Positions 24,488 through 36,474 of a stretch of 64,000 bases of DNA are shown here, in pieces; within the stretch, counting starts at the first letter, position 1; every line of letters begins with the position of its first letter. Both the position numbers and the translations under genes were made by a program. The DNA is from Plicaturopsis crispa FD-325 SS-3. Its lineage: Eukaryota > Basidiomycota > Agaricomycetes > Amylocorticiales > Amylocorticiaceae. The stretch spans positions 1,017,811 through 1,081,810 of the forward strand of contig KN832558.1 in assembly GCA_000827205.1 (NCBI GenBank), in the 5' to 3' direction. The notes under the pieces are model-generated. The model ran no database searches. It saw only the letters and a list, made by a program, of their open reading frames with translations, and was not told the DNA's origin.

Positions 24488-25768
24488 TCAGAAGCAGAAG
24501 GGCGTGCCAATGAAGATACCGTCGTACGGACCGAGGTGGTCAATTACATTGCCATCGAAGACATTGGGCACCGTCTTGATCTGACAGTCATCGTCCGTTG
24601 CATCATCGTTGCCTGCAGCAGAACGTTACTGTCTCAGTTCCTCTAATTGCGAAACCATCATGCAGTTTACTCACCGGGGCAGGCAACAGCCTGACCAGAC
24701 CCGAGGATGTGCGTCTCTCCTTGGGGATGTTCATACCCAAGGAAACGTCCAGGCAGGATGGGGACCAGGTCCTTCATGTTATTCACCCGTGTGAAATTTG
24801 AGGCCTAAGGAGAAAGGCAGTACGATGATTAGTATCGGTCATAATATTCTACCGATATAACATGAAACCCGATATTCACTTGCTGGTCAAAAAATGTCAC
24901 GAAATCGGGGTTGCCCACGCGCGGCAGACCGTATGTTACTCCTGAGAGGGAGATGTCGGAAGGCAGGTTCAGTTTAAGAAACAGGTGATCTAGTTCCGCC
25001 AGTGCGCCTCCTAGGGAGTGCCCAATCTACCAGGCCGTTTGAGAATCGATAAGAGTCCCCACAGAGACAATGGCTTAGGCTCACAAGAGTAACGGATTTG
25101 GCGCCCGTACTAGCCAGTAGGCTCTTGACTTCCGCCAGAATCACGTCGGCAGTCTTCTCATGCTCCTCGAGGAATCCCTGGTGACCTTGTACTCCGCTGG
25201 GAAGCCCGGGGAACAGTGTCGAGTTGAAATCGGACAGTTCAGCAGTGAGATCCGTTAGGTCCGATTGCCTGGGAAGAACAGCGTGTCACAACCAACATCC
25301 ACTAAACTGGCACCATACATCATACTCACAATTTCAAGGGATCAGTGCCTTGGTGCGCAACGACAATGGAGTCCTGGTCCGGCCAGTGCCCAACATAGAC
25401 TGGAACACATAATGTAAGAAAATAGCTAAGGCATACAAAAGACACACACATACACAATTGTACAGCATCGCCATCACCGCCCGTAAGGGTCACGTTAAAT
25501 CCAGGAGTGGCATCGCAGGCCTCTGTCTTCCGCGCTCAGTGCCAGAGAAAAGATGGACAAAGGCATACGTACCACCGCACTTCCAGCCTTGTAATTTGTC
25601 CGATGAGCAATACGCAGCTCTCGCAAACTGTGTATACGGCGCGAAGGCTGACAGCTGTGACGAAGAGAGTGTCGAGACCGTGTCTTGGCGGCGTATGAAG
25701 GAGGATGGCGCAGCGTTTACAACTCCAGCCACTAGGGCGGAGAGTATCCAGAAAGCGGACGGGCTCAT
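24488..25768 (-). CDS. Secreted class-3 lipase
   Basis: Seven minus-strand exons (25768-25573, 25522-25454, 25399-25330, 25268-25085, 25026-24880, 24804-24675, 24612-24488) close to 306 aa. A signal peptide (M-S-P-S-A-F-W-I-L-S-A-L-V-A-G) is followed by a short propeptide. The Rhizomucor-type lipase fold shows the oxyanion region V-V-A-H-Q-G-T-D and the nucleophile elbow I-G-H-S-L-G-G-A (Ser about 177). The aspartate is in M-K-D-L-V-P-I-L-P (Asp about 234) and the histidine in I-D-H-L-G-P-Y-D-G (His about 291). Cysteine pairs (C-S-S-D, W-K-C-G, D-D-D-C, P-F-C-F) fit an extracellular enzyme. It should hydrolyse acylglycerols; feruloyl esterases of the same fold cannot be excluded. An in-frame ATG three codons upstream (25777) is an alternative start. 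Confidence 0.96.
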
Positions 25769-25874
25769 GTCGGGCAACCAAAGGAGGGATCGGCGGCCGC
25801 GAGAGAAAAGAGTGTGGGGAGCCCGACGGCGTGCGCTAGGACAAGGGAAACGGAGAGAGCGCGCTGGACTTGAT

Positions 25875-25881
25875 TTATATA
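25875..25881 (-). promoter_or_regulatory. TATA box of lipase gene
   Basis: On the minus strand TATATAA lies about 107 bp upstream of the lipase ATG, within CTTGTATATAAATCAAG. Confidence 0.55.
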
Positions 25882-27324
25882 CAAGAGCCCGACCTCATCA
25901 ATTCCGCCACGGCAACCCGTTGCGATTACTCTCCCAGAGCAACTTGATCTACCCTAGGGCCGTAGCCAGCGGCCGTGCACCTGCGAAGACACCCAAGAGA
26001 TCAAGATGTCGTGCCCGATCATCGTGATTCAGCTCGCAGCTCGTGCTTACATGGTCATGCAGGGCAAGCCGTCTGGTGGGTAGATGAGATATTATTGATA
26101 GCGCGAAACGAGTGCGGGGTGTTCATGTGGGGAGATAACTGGGTCGTCCAAGATAGGCCAAGATGACAGCGCTTCAGCGCGGAAAGTGCTCCAGAAATAT
26201 AAGGAACACCGGGGAGACCTTCTGTGGTTCTTGAAAGGCTTGCCAAGAATTTACACGGCGCTGGAGACCACTGGTAGTCATGCACGCCTTTCGGTTCGAG
26301 CTCAGTGTACTACAGCGGCCCTGTGCCACCGTGACTGCGATCCTCCGATCGCCCTTGGACAATGTAATGGTCGGTAGCCGATGACTGTTGAGATGAGCTA
26401 TTGGCCATGTGCATGATAAGTAACTGAGTATTGATTTTCCCTGACAGGTGATCTATCAAAGCGGTAATGTCCAGGAACTCACCATGCCTGAGGGTGATTT
26501 TGAACACAGCATCATGCTACCATCGTAGACGTCGCCCAGGTAAGTATTGATTATTGATGGTATGGTAAGTGTGTACATCCCAAGGTGAGACTAACCGTCT
26601 CGTCACCCGTGTAAACGCTTTTGTGCAGTCCCCTCCGAGAAAGAGAGATGCTAGAATCGAGCGCAACAGTTTTATCGGGGACAGCGGCCATATGTAGACG
26701 CAGACAAAATAAATTTTGACGGAGGCAGGCAGGCCGCAGCTTCAAAATCAAACCATTCGATCCACGTGGCATCCTATTTCCGATCCTATTTCCGCTCAAC
26801 AGGCTTTCTTTCTACTGAACGCTCCCACCAAGTGCTTATATTCCCCAGCATCTACTTTATGTGCCCTCCACGACTAGATAGTATTCGTTGTCTGGCAGCG
26901 AACTTCGCACCTCAAACGCCAAGCTCAAGCACCACCCAATGGTCTCAGTCGTCCGGTCTGTTCTCTGCCATTAATCATCCAGCAACCTGAGCGTTTCAAA
27001 GCGCGACGATATCGGGTATCGTTAGTAAACTCTTGCCTGCCAAATAGGCTGAAATCAAGTATGTGTGGGCATCTACCTAAATTTCTGGCGCTCATTGGTG
27101 GCTTATTCAGGCCGACGCAACTCCTTTGCTGTTGCATAACCCCCTACGGTACCGACTCGGACTGCGCAAAACCATCCCCTCCATCTTGTGCTTACTATGC
27201 TGAATGCGTGGGCTGCCGGCCGTACATACGCGTCGTGAGCAGCGATGTAAACCAGACGCCGCAGAACGTGCACCGGCCGGATCGAATTCACATTCCTAGG
27301 CTGCGGGGTGAATGCATTCCAGTT

Positions 27325-27340
27325 TATAAAACATATATAA
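27325..27340 (+). promoter_or_regulatory. TATA region of aryl-alcohol dehydrogenase 1
   Basis: Two overlapping candidates, TATAAAA (27325) and TATATAA (27334), lie 67-82 bp before the ATG. The leader that follows is pyrimidine-rich (CTTCCTTCTCCCCATCC), a normal promoter even though the gene body looks damaged. Confidence 0.6.
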
Positions 27341-27406
27341 ACCTCTGTTTCCAACGCAAATACAAACCATCTTATTCTTCCTTCTCCCCATCCACAGCAC
27401 TAAACG

Positions 27407-28781
27407 ATGTCGTTCATGGCCCCTCCCCCCCTGCCCAAGACCAAGCTGGGATATCACAGACAGCTTTCGTCGCTCGCCGGCGTTCACGTCTCTCCACTGG
27501 TCCTTGGCGCCATGAGCATCGGTGACCAATGGGACAAGTATGGCTTGGGAGCAATGGATAAGACATCGTCGTTTAAGCTGCTCGATGCATTCTATGACGC
27601 CGGCGGGAACTTTATCGACACTTCAAGCAATTAGTAAGGACTGTTACACAGGGTGTGCATCACACAGAATCTGACATTTACCCATCACAGCCAAGACGAG
27701 ACCTCTGAAAAATTCATCGGTGAATGGGCCGAGGAACGCGGTATACGCGACCAGCTCGTCATCGCGACAAAGGTGCGCCGTTCATCTATTTCTCCGTCAA
27801 TTTCTGCTGACTGCGTCCGTATAGTATTCGACGAATTGGAAAACGGCGACAACAGCATCGCGCAAAAGACCTCGTATAACGGTAACTCTGCAAAGTCGCT
27901 CCACATCAGCATCGAGGCCTCGCTGAAGAAACTGCGGACGTCTTACATTGACATCTTCTACTTGCATTGGTGGGACTTCACCACCAGCATCGAAGAGGTT
28001 ATGAACAATCTGCACCATCTCGTCGCCGCAGGCAAAGTCTTGTACCTCGGTGTATCTGACACGCCAGCATGGGTCGTCTCGCAGGCGAACCAGTATGCGC
28101 GAGACCACGGAAAAAACACCCTTCGTTATCTACCAAGGCTCCTGGAACGTCATGGCTCGCTCGTTTGAACGTGATATAATTCCCATGGCCCGTTCACAGG
28201 GTACGTGACAATGTATTCTTGTAAGACGAAGCTCTGTCTGATATATGACCGTAGGAATGGCCCTCGCCCCGTGGAATGTCCTAGCGTCTGGGAAGCTACG
28301 TACCAACGCTGAGGAGGACAAGCGCAGGCAGACTGGCGAGAACGGTCGCACATTGGGCGGCCGCTCATGGGAGCGCTCAGAGGACGAGAAGAAGATGTCA
28401 CATGCGCTGGAGAAAGTCGCGGAAGAGGTCGGTGCGAAGCATATCACCGCAGTTGCAATCGCGTATGTGATGCAGAAGACGCCGTTCGTCTTCCCCATCA
28501 TCGGTGGACGCAAGGTAGAACATCTCCTGGCGAATATCGAGGCTCTGAGCGTCAAGCTCACGCCCGAGCATATGACTTACCTCGAGAGCATCATTCCCTT
28601 TGACCCTGGATTCCCAACGACCATGATCGTGAGTACCGCTGCTGGGTTATGATATTGGTTGAGCAGCCATAGCTGAATCCACGTTTCGCAGGGTGATGGT
28701 ACGGAGTACAACTTCCTCTTCAAGAGCGCAGGACACTTCCAGGTCAGGCCCCAACTGCCAGCGTTGCGTCCCGTGGAATGA
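27407..28781 (+). pseudogene. Aryl-alcohol dehydrogenase (aldo-keto reductase), frame disturbed
   Basis: Five exons can be laid out (27407-27633, 27691-27772, 27825-28200, 28255-28628, 28692-28781). The protein matches the AAD aldo-keto reductases: L-V-L-G-A-M-S-I-G-D, N-F-I-D-T-S-S-N, V-I-A-T-K-Y-S-T-N and G-G-R-K-V-E-H-L. Inside exon 3 the reading frame changes twice. One A is missing in the run near 27838-27842, and one extra A is present in the run near 28110-28116. The total exon length is unchanged: 376 nt, equal to the matching exons of the paralogue at 29.1-30.6 kb. Between the two points the shifted frame meets a stop. Both sites are A runs, so assembly error is as likely as a genuine pseudogene. 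The intact enzyme would reduce aryl aldehydes to alcohols with NADPH, in the cytosol. Confidence 0.75.
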
Positions 28782-29146
28782 AACTCGACTGCACGGGGGA
28801 TACAGGGAGCGTACGTTGAATATGATAAAAGCAGAGCAGTAATTACAAGGCCATTGCATGTGTATCACGAACTCGTTTGACTTTCGCAACGCTTCTACAT
28901 GCCGTCTTTGAATCTCGTCCGGACTGAAATACGGCGCGCAGTGGGCTCACAAATCTCCACCTCCCAGTCTCTGACGGTTAAGTACATGCATACTCGAAAA
29001 AATACATGATTTTAGATTCTCCTACTTACATACATGACAATGTAACATATTTCCTGCATGCTTTACGATATGATTGCGTATTCTTAAAGTTTTTTTAGGA
29101 CGGCTAGGCTCAGATATACCTCGCACCTCCGCGCAGGACCGTTAGC
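28782..29146. other. Convergent spacer between the two aryl-alcohol dehydrogenases
   Basis: 365 bp of AT-rich sequence between the two 3' ends, without coding signal. It contains ATACATGA/TACATACATGACA repeats near 28985-29040. Confidence 0.65.
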
Positions 29147-30610
29147 CTACGCTGCGGATGGGCGGATGGGTTGTACCCTCTCAGGATGTTGGAAGTGCCC
29201 TCCGCCTTGGTAAAGGAAGGAATAGTTCGTTCCGTCACCCTGCGCGAATCATGAGCATGCAAACATCTCAAGAAAGAGTCCCGCAATTACGCACAATCAA
29301 CCACATTGGGAAGCCGATGTCGAAGGGGATGATGCTTTCAAGGTACGCAATGTGCTCGGGCTTGAGCACTATGTCAAGCGCCTCCATGTTCGCGGTGAAA
29401 TGCTCCACCTTGCGCCCACCGACGACGGGGAACACGTACGGCGCTTTCTGCATCACGTAGGCAATTGCCACTGTGGAATATGTGAGATGCAATGCGTTGA
29501 GGAGGGAGTGAAAGCTGACCAGCCGTGATGTGCTTAGCATCGACTTCCTTCGCAACCTTTTCAAGGGCTTGCGACATCTTCTTTTCGTCTTCTGTGCGTT
29601 CCCAAGGTGCACCGCCCAGCATACGGCCCTTCTCGCCCGACTCTCGACGCCTCTCCTCTTCTGCATCTGTGCGTAATTTGCCTGATGCAAGAACGTTCCA
29701 CGGTGCAAGTGCCATTCCTGAAAAGGTGTTAATAGAGTGAATCAACCGCTAGCAGCGAACATTTACCCTCAGCACGTGCCATGGGTATGATATCGCGCTC
29801 AAAGGAGCGCGCCATGACGTTCCACGCGCCCTGGTAAATCACGAAAGGCGATTTCCCGTGGTCGCGTGCGTATTGGTTTGCTTTCGAGACGACCCATGCG
29901 GGGCTATCCGAAATGCCCTGTAACAATTGTGAGTGATGTATCTCGGAAGAGGGTTCTTGCCATGACCTACAAGATAGAGGACTTTGCCGGTGACGACGAG
30001 GTTATGGAGGCTGTTCATGACCTCCTCGACGCTGGTCATCCAGTCCCAATAGTGGACATACAGAATGTCGATATAAGACGTGCGAAGCTTCTTTAGCGAT
30101 GCCTCTACACTGAGATGGAGCGACTTCGCGTGGTTTCCTGAGTACAAGGACTTTTGAACGACGCCATCGTCTCCCATCTTGAAGTTCGTAGAATACTAGT
30201 CATAAACTCTTAGTAACAACGTCTCAATAGTGCCTTTCAAGGGGCGCGTACCTTGGTAGCAATGACAAGCTGGTCACGGATTCCACGCTGTTCCGCCCAT
30301 TCTCCGACGAATTGTTCCGTGGTTTCGTCGTGGCTAATATGTCTCGTAAGTTTGCGGGTTTCGTTGCAGAGAGGATTACATACTAGTTGTTGGCGGTATC
30401 GATGAAATTACCACCCAGGTCGTAGAAAGCATCCATGAGTTTGAACGATGATTCCTTGTCCATAGCGCCAAACCCATACTGTTCCCACTTGTCCCCAATA
30501 GTCATGGTGCCTAAAACAAGCGGCGAGACATGGATGCCAGCGCTAGTTGCGAGGGGTCGGTGAATACCGAGCTTTGATTTGAGTGGCGGTGGGGGGTTGA
30601 AGAAAGACAT
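29147..30610 (-). CDS. Aryl-alcohol dehydrogenase (aldo-keto reductase), intact paralogue
   Basis: Seven minus-strand exons (30610-30384, 30333-30252, 30195-29971, 29917-29767, 29717-29520, 29470-29295, 29239-29147) close to 383 aa. Aldo-keto reductase catalytic residues are visible: Asp and Tyr around N-F-I-D-T-A-N-N-Y, Lys in V-I-A-T-K-Y-S, His in I-L-Y-V-H-Y-W-D. The NADPH-binding C-terminal region includes [10 protein letters not shown]. The enzyme reduces aromatic aldehydes such as veratraldehyde to alcohols, supplying substrate for aryl-alcohol oxidases and removing toxic lignin products. It is tail-to-tail with a close paralogue. Compared with that copy it has two additional introns (29918-29970 and 29471-29519), so intron gain or loss followed the duplication. 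Confidence 0.96.
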
Positions 30611-32392
30611 GGCTGCAGAGATATGGGGGTGCGTTTGTGCGGAAAAGCTCTCGGCAGACCGCACTTTATCTCTGAGCGCGAACTGCAACACGGGGTAAAC
30701 GGCGGCATCGATTCATTAACTTCGATACCTAAACGTGCCGCCATGAAAACGCTCGCGGTACATCCTAGATCAAGCCACCATCCGCCACGGGGCGCTTGTC
30801 CTTAGCGCTTGCTCGCTAAAGTATCGCTGCCGGTGGATTATTCAGTCTCATGGTACAATCGAAATTAAAAAGGCTCACAGTAACACAGCTGCATGGAAGA
30901 CGGTAGCATGGTCCGCACACGTTGTCGAGCGATGGCCGCGTCCCGCACGCACATTCAACCGAAGATAATCGATGAGTTTATGCATGATAGTGAGCTATAA
31001 TATGTCATAGAACTTTGGAAAGCTTCCTTTGGACCTGACATGCTTGCCAGCGTGCTCAAAGCGACTGCCGTAAAACGAGCGTTCAACTGCAACACAGCAG
31101 CGGGTATGGATAATTATAAGTAAAGCAGTATAAGTGTTCCGCGCGAGTTCGTGGTAGAGTCAGGTGGAAGAGTTCACGGCATCATCATTTCCGATGGCGT
31201 TCAGTAGACCGGAGTCGGATGTCGGATTCAACAACGCCTCCTACGGCTTCCTACGGGCAGTCTGTTCAACTCTCTTGAACTAGTGGAGGCCAGTGGCCAC
31301 TTTGAAATTCAATCAAGAGCGCTCATACCTACCTACTGACTCGTACTCATTCTGGTGTACATCTCCTGCGCTCTCCGACGATTCGCCATCAATGCTGAGG
31401 CGAAAGAAGCGAAAGGTACCAATCTCATTCTATGCATGCCTTTCGAATTTCTGATATGTATGTACTGTGCCACAAGCGCGTTTGGCGGCATTGTGGGTTG
31501 CGTAAATCAACCGCCGCCATGTTATCTATCGCAGAGAGGACTTGAGATTTCGGAGTGTGGACTCCTCTCAAAGATGAATTGCGCCGCGACAACTCGCAGA
31601 CATCCAGGCCTTGAATTGTAAGTGGCCGTTTTCATACATCGCTGCAATAGATTGAACATATCGACTGGAGACGTCCCGGCGGGGTAAATGATACTGCTCC
31701 TTTTGTTAGCGCCTCCATTACGCCACGCCTCGGAGCACTCACCGGTATGTCGTTGATCTTCAAGCTCTATCAGGATGCGCAGGACGTGGGGTTTACTACG
31801 TATCAGGTCTGCTCCGAGAATATATCCCGTGCGAGACGGAGAAGCTGGGTAGGGGTGCATGTGCTGTGCATGCTGACCTCTGCGTAGGCGGACACTGCAG
31901 ATGTGCGTGGAGCAGTTCATGACGCCGCAGAAGCCTCTGGAGTCTCGCGCAAAGCGGCCTGATCCTGCGTTGTGTGGTTTGGACGCCACGAAGGAGACGC
32001 TCGAACGAGTTCATGCGCTCAATGGCTCCATTCGGTACGAGCTATCGCTGTGTGAATAAGGGCATTGCTACACACACCCTTTTCCCAACATTTCGAGGCC
32101 CAGTGGAGTAGATCTACCCCGACATCGAGCAGCACAGGCGCACGCTAGATCAAATCTCGTCCAGTATCACATCAAGTTGTGGCCTTTTTACGTGGTTTTC
32201 CTCGTTGACATACATAACTGATCTCTGTGAGTGATTTGTTCTACCTATACCCCGCAGATTAAAATGCTCACCCTTATCAACGAATCAATCGCACAAAGCC
32301 TCGTTCTTGCATACCATTTACATCCACATACACGTTGTAGAACATGATCGTGATAACGTTGCCGCCGGATGCCCCTTCGCTATTCATAGAGC
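30611..32392. other. Intergenic, 1.8 kb
   Basis: This lies upstream of the intact dehydrogenase (minus) and downstream of the epoxide hydrolase (minus). A minus-strand frame at 31522-31989 (155 codons) contains L-R-I-L-I-E-L-E-D-Q-R-H-T followed by a GTGAGT donor and could be a remnant exon. I cannot extend it into a gene. A possible promoter element (TTTATC on the plus strand at 30663-30668) sits about 55 bp from the dehydrogenase ATG. Confidence 0.5.
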
Positions 32393-33996
32393 TCAGTAGC
32401 CGTCCTTTCCTGGGACGACTCCAAATGCAGGTCCGCCCTTTCCGAACATGTTGCGGAGATCCTCGACAAGGGCTTCTGGCTGTTCGTGTGCGGCAAAATG
32501 GCCGCCCGCAGTATGTTCCCGCGAATACACTAGATTCCCGGCCCTTTCCATCCACCTGGCAGACGCATACGTAGGCACGCTCAATTTCTGGATAAGGTGT
32601 GGCGAAGAGACTGCTTACTTCCTTGGGAGACTGATCAATTCACCAGGAAAATAACTGACGCCGAAGGGAATCGTGGGGGTTGGTCCTTTCTCCGCAGCGG
32701 AACCACGGGAACCCATGACCTCATAGTAAATGCGTAGGGACGACGCAGGACCAGCACGCGAAAACCAGTATATTGATATCCATGTCAGCACTTCAAATTG
32801 AGGTCAGAATCGCGTCTTTCTACACTGATTATATCTGAAACATGCCTTCATCGTCGTCCCATTTATAATTATCTGACCAGTTGACCAGTTTCTCATAGAT
32901 CCAGGCAAGTAGCCCCACGGGTGAGTCTGCGAGACTGTACCCGAGCGTCTGCGGGAAAGTCGACTGCTCTGCGGAGTAGCCCCGACCTTTTTTCTGAAAC
33001 GCTAGCGTCCGCTTCCAGCCGCGTTGTTCTTCGGGGGTATACGGTGTAATGAGCCACTGCAGATAATAAATCGGATTTGCGCGTAATTTGGGAGGCTCGG
33101 ACCTTCAGGAAACGAGCAGGTGAGCTTATGGCATCGGTCTTGAGTATGCCTATACGACTGACATAGGCATGTTTGTGTGCCACGCTTTTGAGTGGGCGCC
33201 GCCGTAAGCGCTAGCAATCTTGCGCGTAACCTAACACGAGGGAAGTCAAGCGCCATGAATGACACGCTCACAAGAACATACCATGGAGCCCCAGTCCCCT
33301 CCCTGTGTCACTGCGTGGTGATCCGACAATATTAGAGACCAGAAGTAGAGCATCATATAGCGTCCTACCGTATTCGTTGTAGCCCAACGCGAGCATCAAC
33401 TTGTTTCCCAGCTATATCGAGGTCGTCAGTTCTGTCTGTGGCGCGATGAATATCGACACTAACTTCCGCATACTGGGTAGCTTTGAACCCTCTTTTGGTG
33501 ACACCCTCTGAAAAGCCATATCCGGGCAGGCCGAGGGCGACAACATGGAAGCTTGGGTGGTCCGGAGACGCAGCAGTAAGCAGCGGCAGTATCTTGCGGA
33601 CCTCGATGAAACTGCCAGGCCCTGTGGAAGTACCGTATTTCAGTCGGTCCCCAGGAAGTTGTACATTGACCCACAGCCATGCACAAAAAGTAGCGGGACT
33701 GCGCTCTCGACCGTGCTCTTCTGGTGCACGTAGTGGATATTCAACGCGCCGAAGCCTTCAACTTCGATGTCCTGCGTGAATTGGGGTAGCTCAGCGTTGA
33801 GCGCTTTTTCATGCACGCGCCAGTCGTATCCATCCTGCCACCGCGCAATGAGCCTCTTAATATCGGCCAATGGGACACCGTAGTCCCAGCCGGCACCCTC
33901 AATTTCGTCTGGTAGCGTGGCATGTGCGAGTTTCTCGCGCAGAGACGCGATTTTCTCGTCGGGAACGTCAATCTTGAACGGCTTTTCAGTTGACAT
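32393..33996 (-). CDS. Epoxide hydrolase (alpha/beta-hydrolase, microsomal type)
   Basis: Eight minus-strand exons (33996-33675, 33621-33464, 33411-33369, 33310-33282, 33230-33163, 33102-32846, 32790-32619, 32579-32393) sum to 1236 nt, 411 aa. The N-terminal EHN lid (P-F-K-I-D-V-P-D-E-K-I-A-S-L; W-D-Y-G-V-P-L) is followed by the oxyanion motif H-G-W-P-G-S-F and the nucleophile motif G-G-D-W-G-S (Asp about 180). The cap comes next, then the histidine in E-H-T-A-G-G-H-F-A-A (about 377). The enzyme opens epoxides with water to diols, removing reactive epoxides made by P450s or peroxidases. The next gene upstream on the same strand is a P450. Intron 6 appears to be GC-AG (GAAG/GCATGT). The 39-bp last intron is short but is the only choice that keeps the frame. 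Confidence 0.93.
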
Positions 33997-34381
33997 GGTT
34001 GTGCGGCGTAAGGAAAATATGTGAGTCGGAACGGATTCTGTCAGTGAACAAGGATGAGACCAAGGCGCGGGACAGTCAGATCTCGAGGGAAAGTTTAGTC
34101 AGCATCCTCTGACTCACATACTTGTAGACCATGAGATTCTGTCGTATACAGCTAGGCACAGCCCGGTGCTATATTGATCAGGTGGTGTGCGGGGAACGTT
34201 GTGCGTAACACAAGCTCTGACGCGAACGAAGCATCAGCGCGACCAAACACAGTCAAGGTATTGCGTAGCAGGCGTGGCACAAGTCGCGAGCAAAGAATCC
34301 AAGATATACAGTATAGTAAGTACACGCAGCCAGATAGATACAACAGGGGATGAACCAAGAAGACATACTAGAAACAACAAT
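33997..34381. other. Spacer between P450 and epoxide hydrolase
   Basis: 385 bp between the P450 stop and the epoxide-hydrolase start on the same strand. It should contain the hydrolase promoter; no clear TATA box is seen. Confidence 0.6.
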
Positions 34382-36474
34382 CTACTCCGCCTGGACAAGC
34401 GCGACCGCCTTTGCCGAGCGAGGCTTGATAGAACACTTGTATTCCACGGGATGGCTTGGAAGCGGAGGGTCAGTGACACTATCACGCAAGCGCTAGCACG
34501 ATGATATAACTGCCCAGTGCGTACCTGATGGTCCCCGGCGTCTTGTCGACCACAGGCTCAATGACAACGCCATCCTCAACAGCCTTCGTTACGCTGAATA
34601 CCGCCAGCGACATCGCGCACGATATGAACACGGAAGCGTCCGCAAGGTTCAGGCCCGGACAAATCCTAAATTTGCGTGTCAGCATGATGCTGAGCGCTTG
34701 CAGTCGCCTTGCACAGGTGCATGCTGAAAAGAAAACGAACCGCCTCCCAAAGCCAAAGCATATCGTACGCGGGTCCTTCTGTACTTGCTTGCCCTCTGAC
34801 GCGATGAACCGCGTAGGGTCGAAAACGGACGGGTTAGGGTACGACCTGGGGTCTTTGAGCATGCCTCTACGCGGGGTGCAATGCATCGTAAGAAAAACCG
34901 GCACGTTATGAGTAGATATCGCCATGAACTGACTCAATGTTAGTGATGATGAGCGAGCCCGCAGGGATGAAGTAACCATTGTGAATATTGTCCTCGGTAG
35001 CGCGATGTGGGAGAGCTGCGAGCACGTCAATCCATTGGGTTAGAAGCGGCACACATATGGTGAGGCGTGGACGTACAAAGAGGCACGACCGAGTTCCAGC
35101 GAAACACTTCCTTCGCAAGGGCGTTGACGTAGGGCAATCTATCGCGATCTGCAAAAGTTGGTAGCCTGTCGCTACCAATGACCGCGTCAATTTCCGCCTG
35201 GGCTGTAGCTTGTACTTCCGGGAACAAGGTCATAGCGAGGAAGAATGCGTAGATCACCGATACAGTCTGAGCGCCGCATTAGATAGATGATGTAGAGTCG
35301 TTGGAAAGATACGCACCGTGTCAGCACCGCCGGAATAAAGTGACGCAGCAGACCATTTGATGGAGAATTCCTCGTCGCCCGTGTTACTCATATCTTCCAG
35401 TAGCTCAGAAGTAAATGACGGAACCGCGGTCCCCGCTTTCTGCGGTTTCGAGTCCGCAATGAGTACCCGCCGCACAGCACATTCTATACGCAAAAGGTAC
35501 ACACCACTTGTTGCTTGACGTATTCATGCGGTTTGTCCACCATCTCCTCAAGTGTCTTCCTCCACGCCTTTGCGGTCTTCTGAAATCCTGCGCCAGGAAA
35601 CCAGCTCGGCACGAATCGTACTGTACATATGACGGCGAAAGCAGTTAAAATTGAGTACATAAATGACATAGGCAATACAATATAGCACTCACGGAGCGGC
35701 AGGACGTCGACCAGGAACGCGCCAGGCGCCGTAGAGAGCGAGAACTGTTCCGTGGCGTGGTTCGCAAGCTCTACAAAAGGGTCGTCGTGCTCCTGCACCT
35801 CGTAGCCGTGCGATATGCGCAATATAATGGCCCCTGCCGTGCTGGACATATTTCAGACCTCGACACAAGAAAGATCGATACCAAAACATACTGTCGGATG
35901 TGGCGCGAGAGATCCGCGGGTTTCTCCAGCACCCGCCGGAGGAAGCGATGCGTCTCGTGCTCCTCGGCCGGGAGGTACTGCTTCATGTTATTATGCGTCC
36001 CAATTTTCCTGTGGAAGAACCCGCGGTATGTGCGATGCCGTTTCCCATATGGGACGAGGACGAGGGTGTTCTTCCAGCCCACGAGTTCGCCGCCCATAGG
36101 CAGCACGGGGCGGTCAGAATAGATTGAGCTCTTCTTGTCGAGCATGTCTGTCGCGATCTGGGCCGAGTTAAGGATGACCATGGGCTGGCCGAGGACTTGC
36201 GCGTAGGCCATGTCGCCTACAATGTGCACGAATGTATTAGCATAACCGACCGCAAGATTGATAATCACGACGACGAACCGTATTTCTGGCCCCACTGTGT
36301 AAACGCGAGCCATTCCTTCGAAGTTGGCATGTCCAGCAAGTTGCCAATGACAGGATACGCCTTCGGGCCTGGTGGGAGCGGCGCCGGCAGGCGCTTCGAG
36401 CCAAGCACGAGTTTCAGGAAATACAGAGCAAGACCGGCGAGAAATAAGTCGGCCACATAAACGAAAGCCGGCAT
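34382..36474 (-). CDS. Microsomal cytochrome P450
   Basis: A multi-exon minus-strand gene (about twelve exons) from the ATG at 36474 to the stop at 34384-34382. The N-terminus is a membrane anchor (A-F-V-Y-V-A-D-L-F-L-A-G-L-A-L) followed by the hinge L-P-P-G-P-K-A-Y-P-V-I-G-N. The I-helix has S-G-G-A-D-T, the ExxR motif is K-E-V-F-R-W, and the PERF region is V-F-D-P-T-R-F. The heme ligand is in F-G-F-G-R-R-I-C-P-G, split by an intron inside the second Arg codon. The C-terminus ends I-K-P-R-S-A-K-A. It resembles the large basidiomycete group annotated as O-methylsterigmatocystin oxidoreductase-like; the substrate is unknown. It would act at the ER with a reductase partner. The epoxide hydrolase downstream on the same strand suggests linked handling of oxidised aromatics or lipids (inference). 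Confidence 0.94.

Larger units (their letters stand above)
25769..27406. other. Divergent intergenic stretch, 1.6 kb
   Basis: This separates the lipase (minus) from the aryl-alcohol dehydrogenase (plus), so it holds both promoters. Short frames (up to 83 codons on the minus strand at 27103-27354, 82 at 26551-26799) carry no recognisable domain. CCTATTTCCG occurs twice in tandem at 26769-26793. Confidence 0.6.

Noticed and set aside
31522-31989. 155-codon minus-strand frame in the intergenic stretch
   Set aside because: No recognisable domain and no neighbouring exons could be joined.
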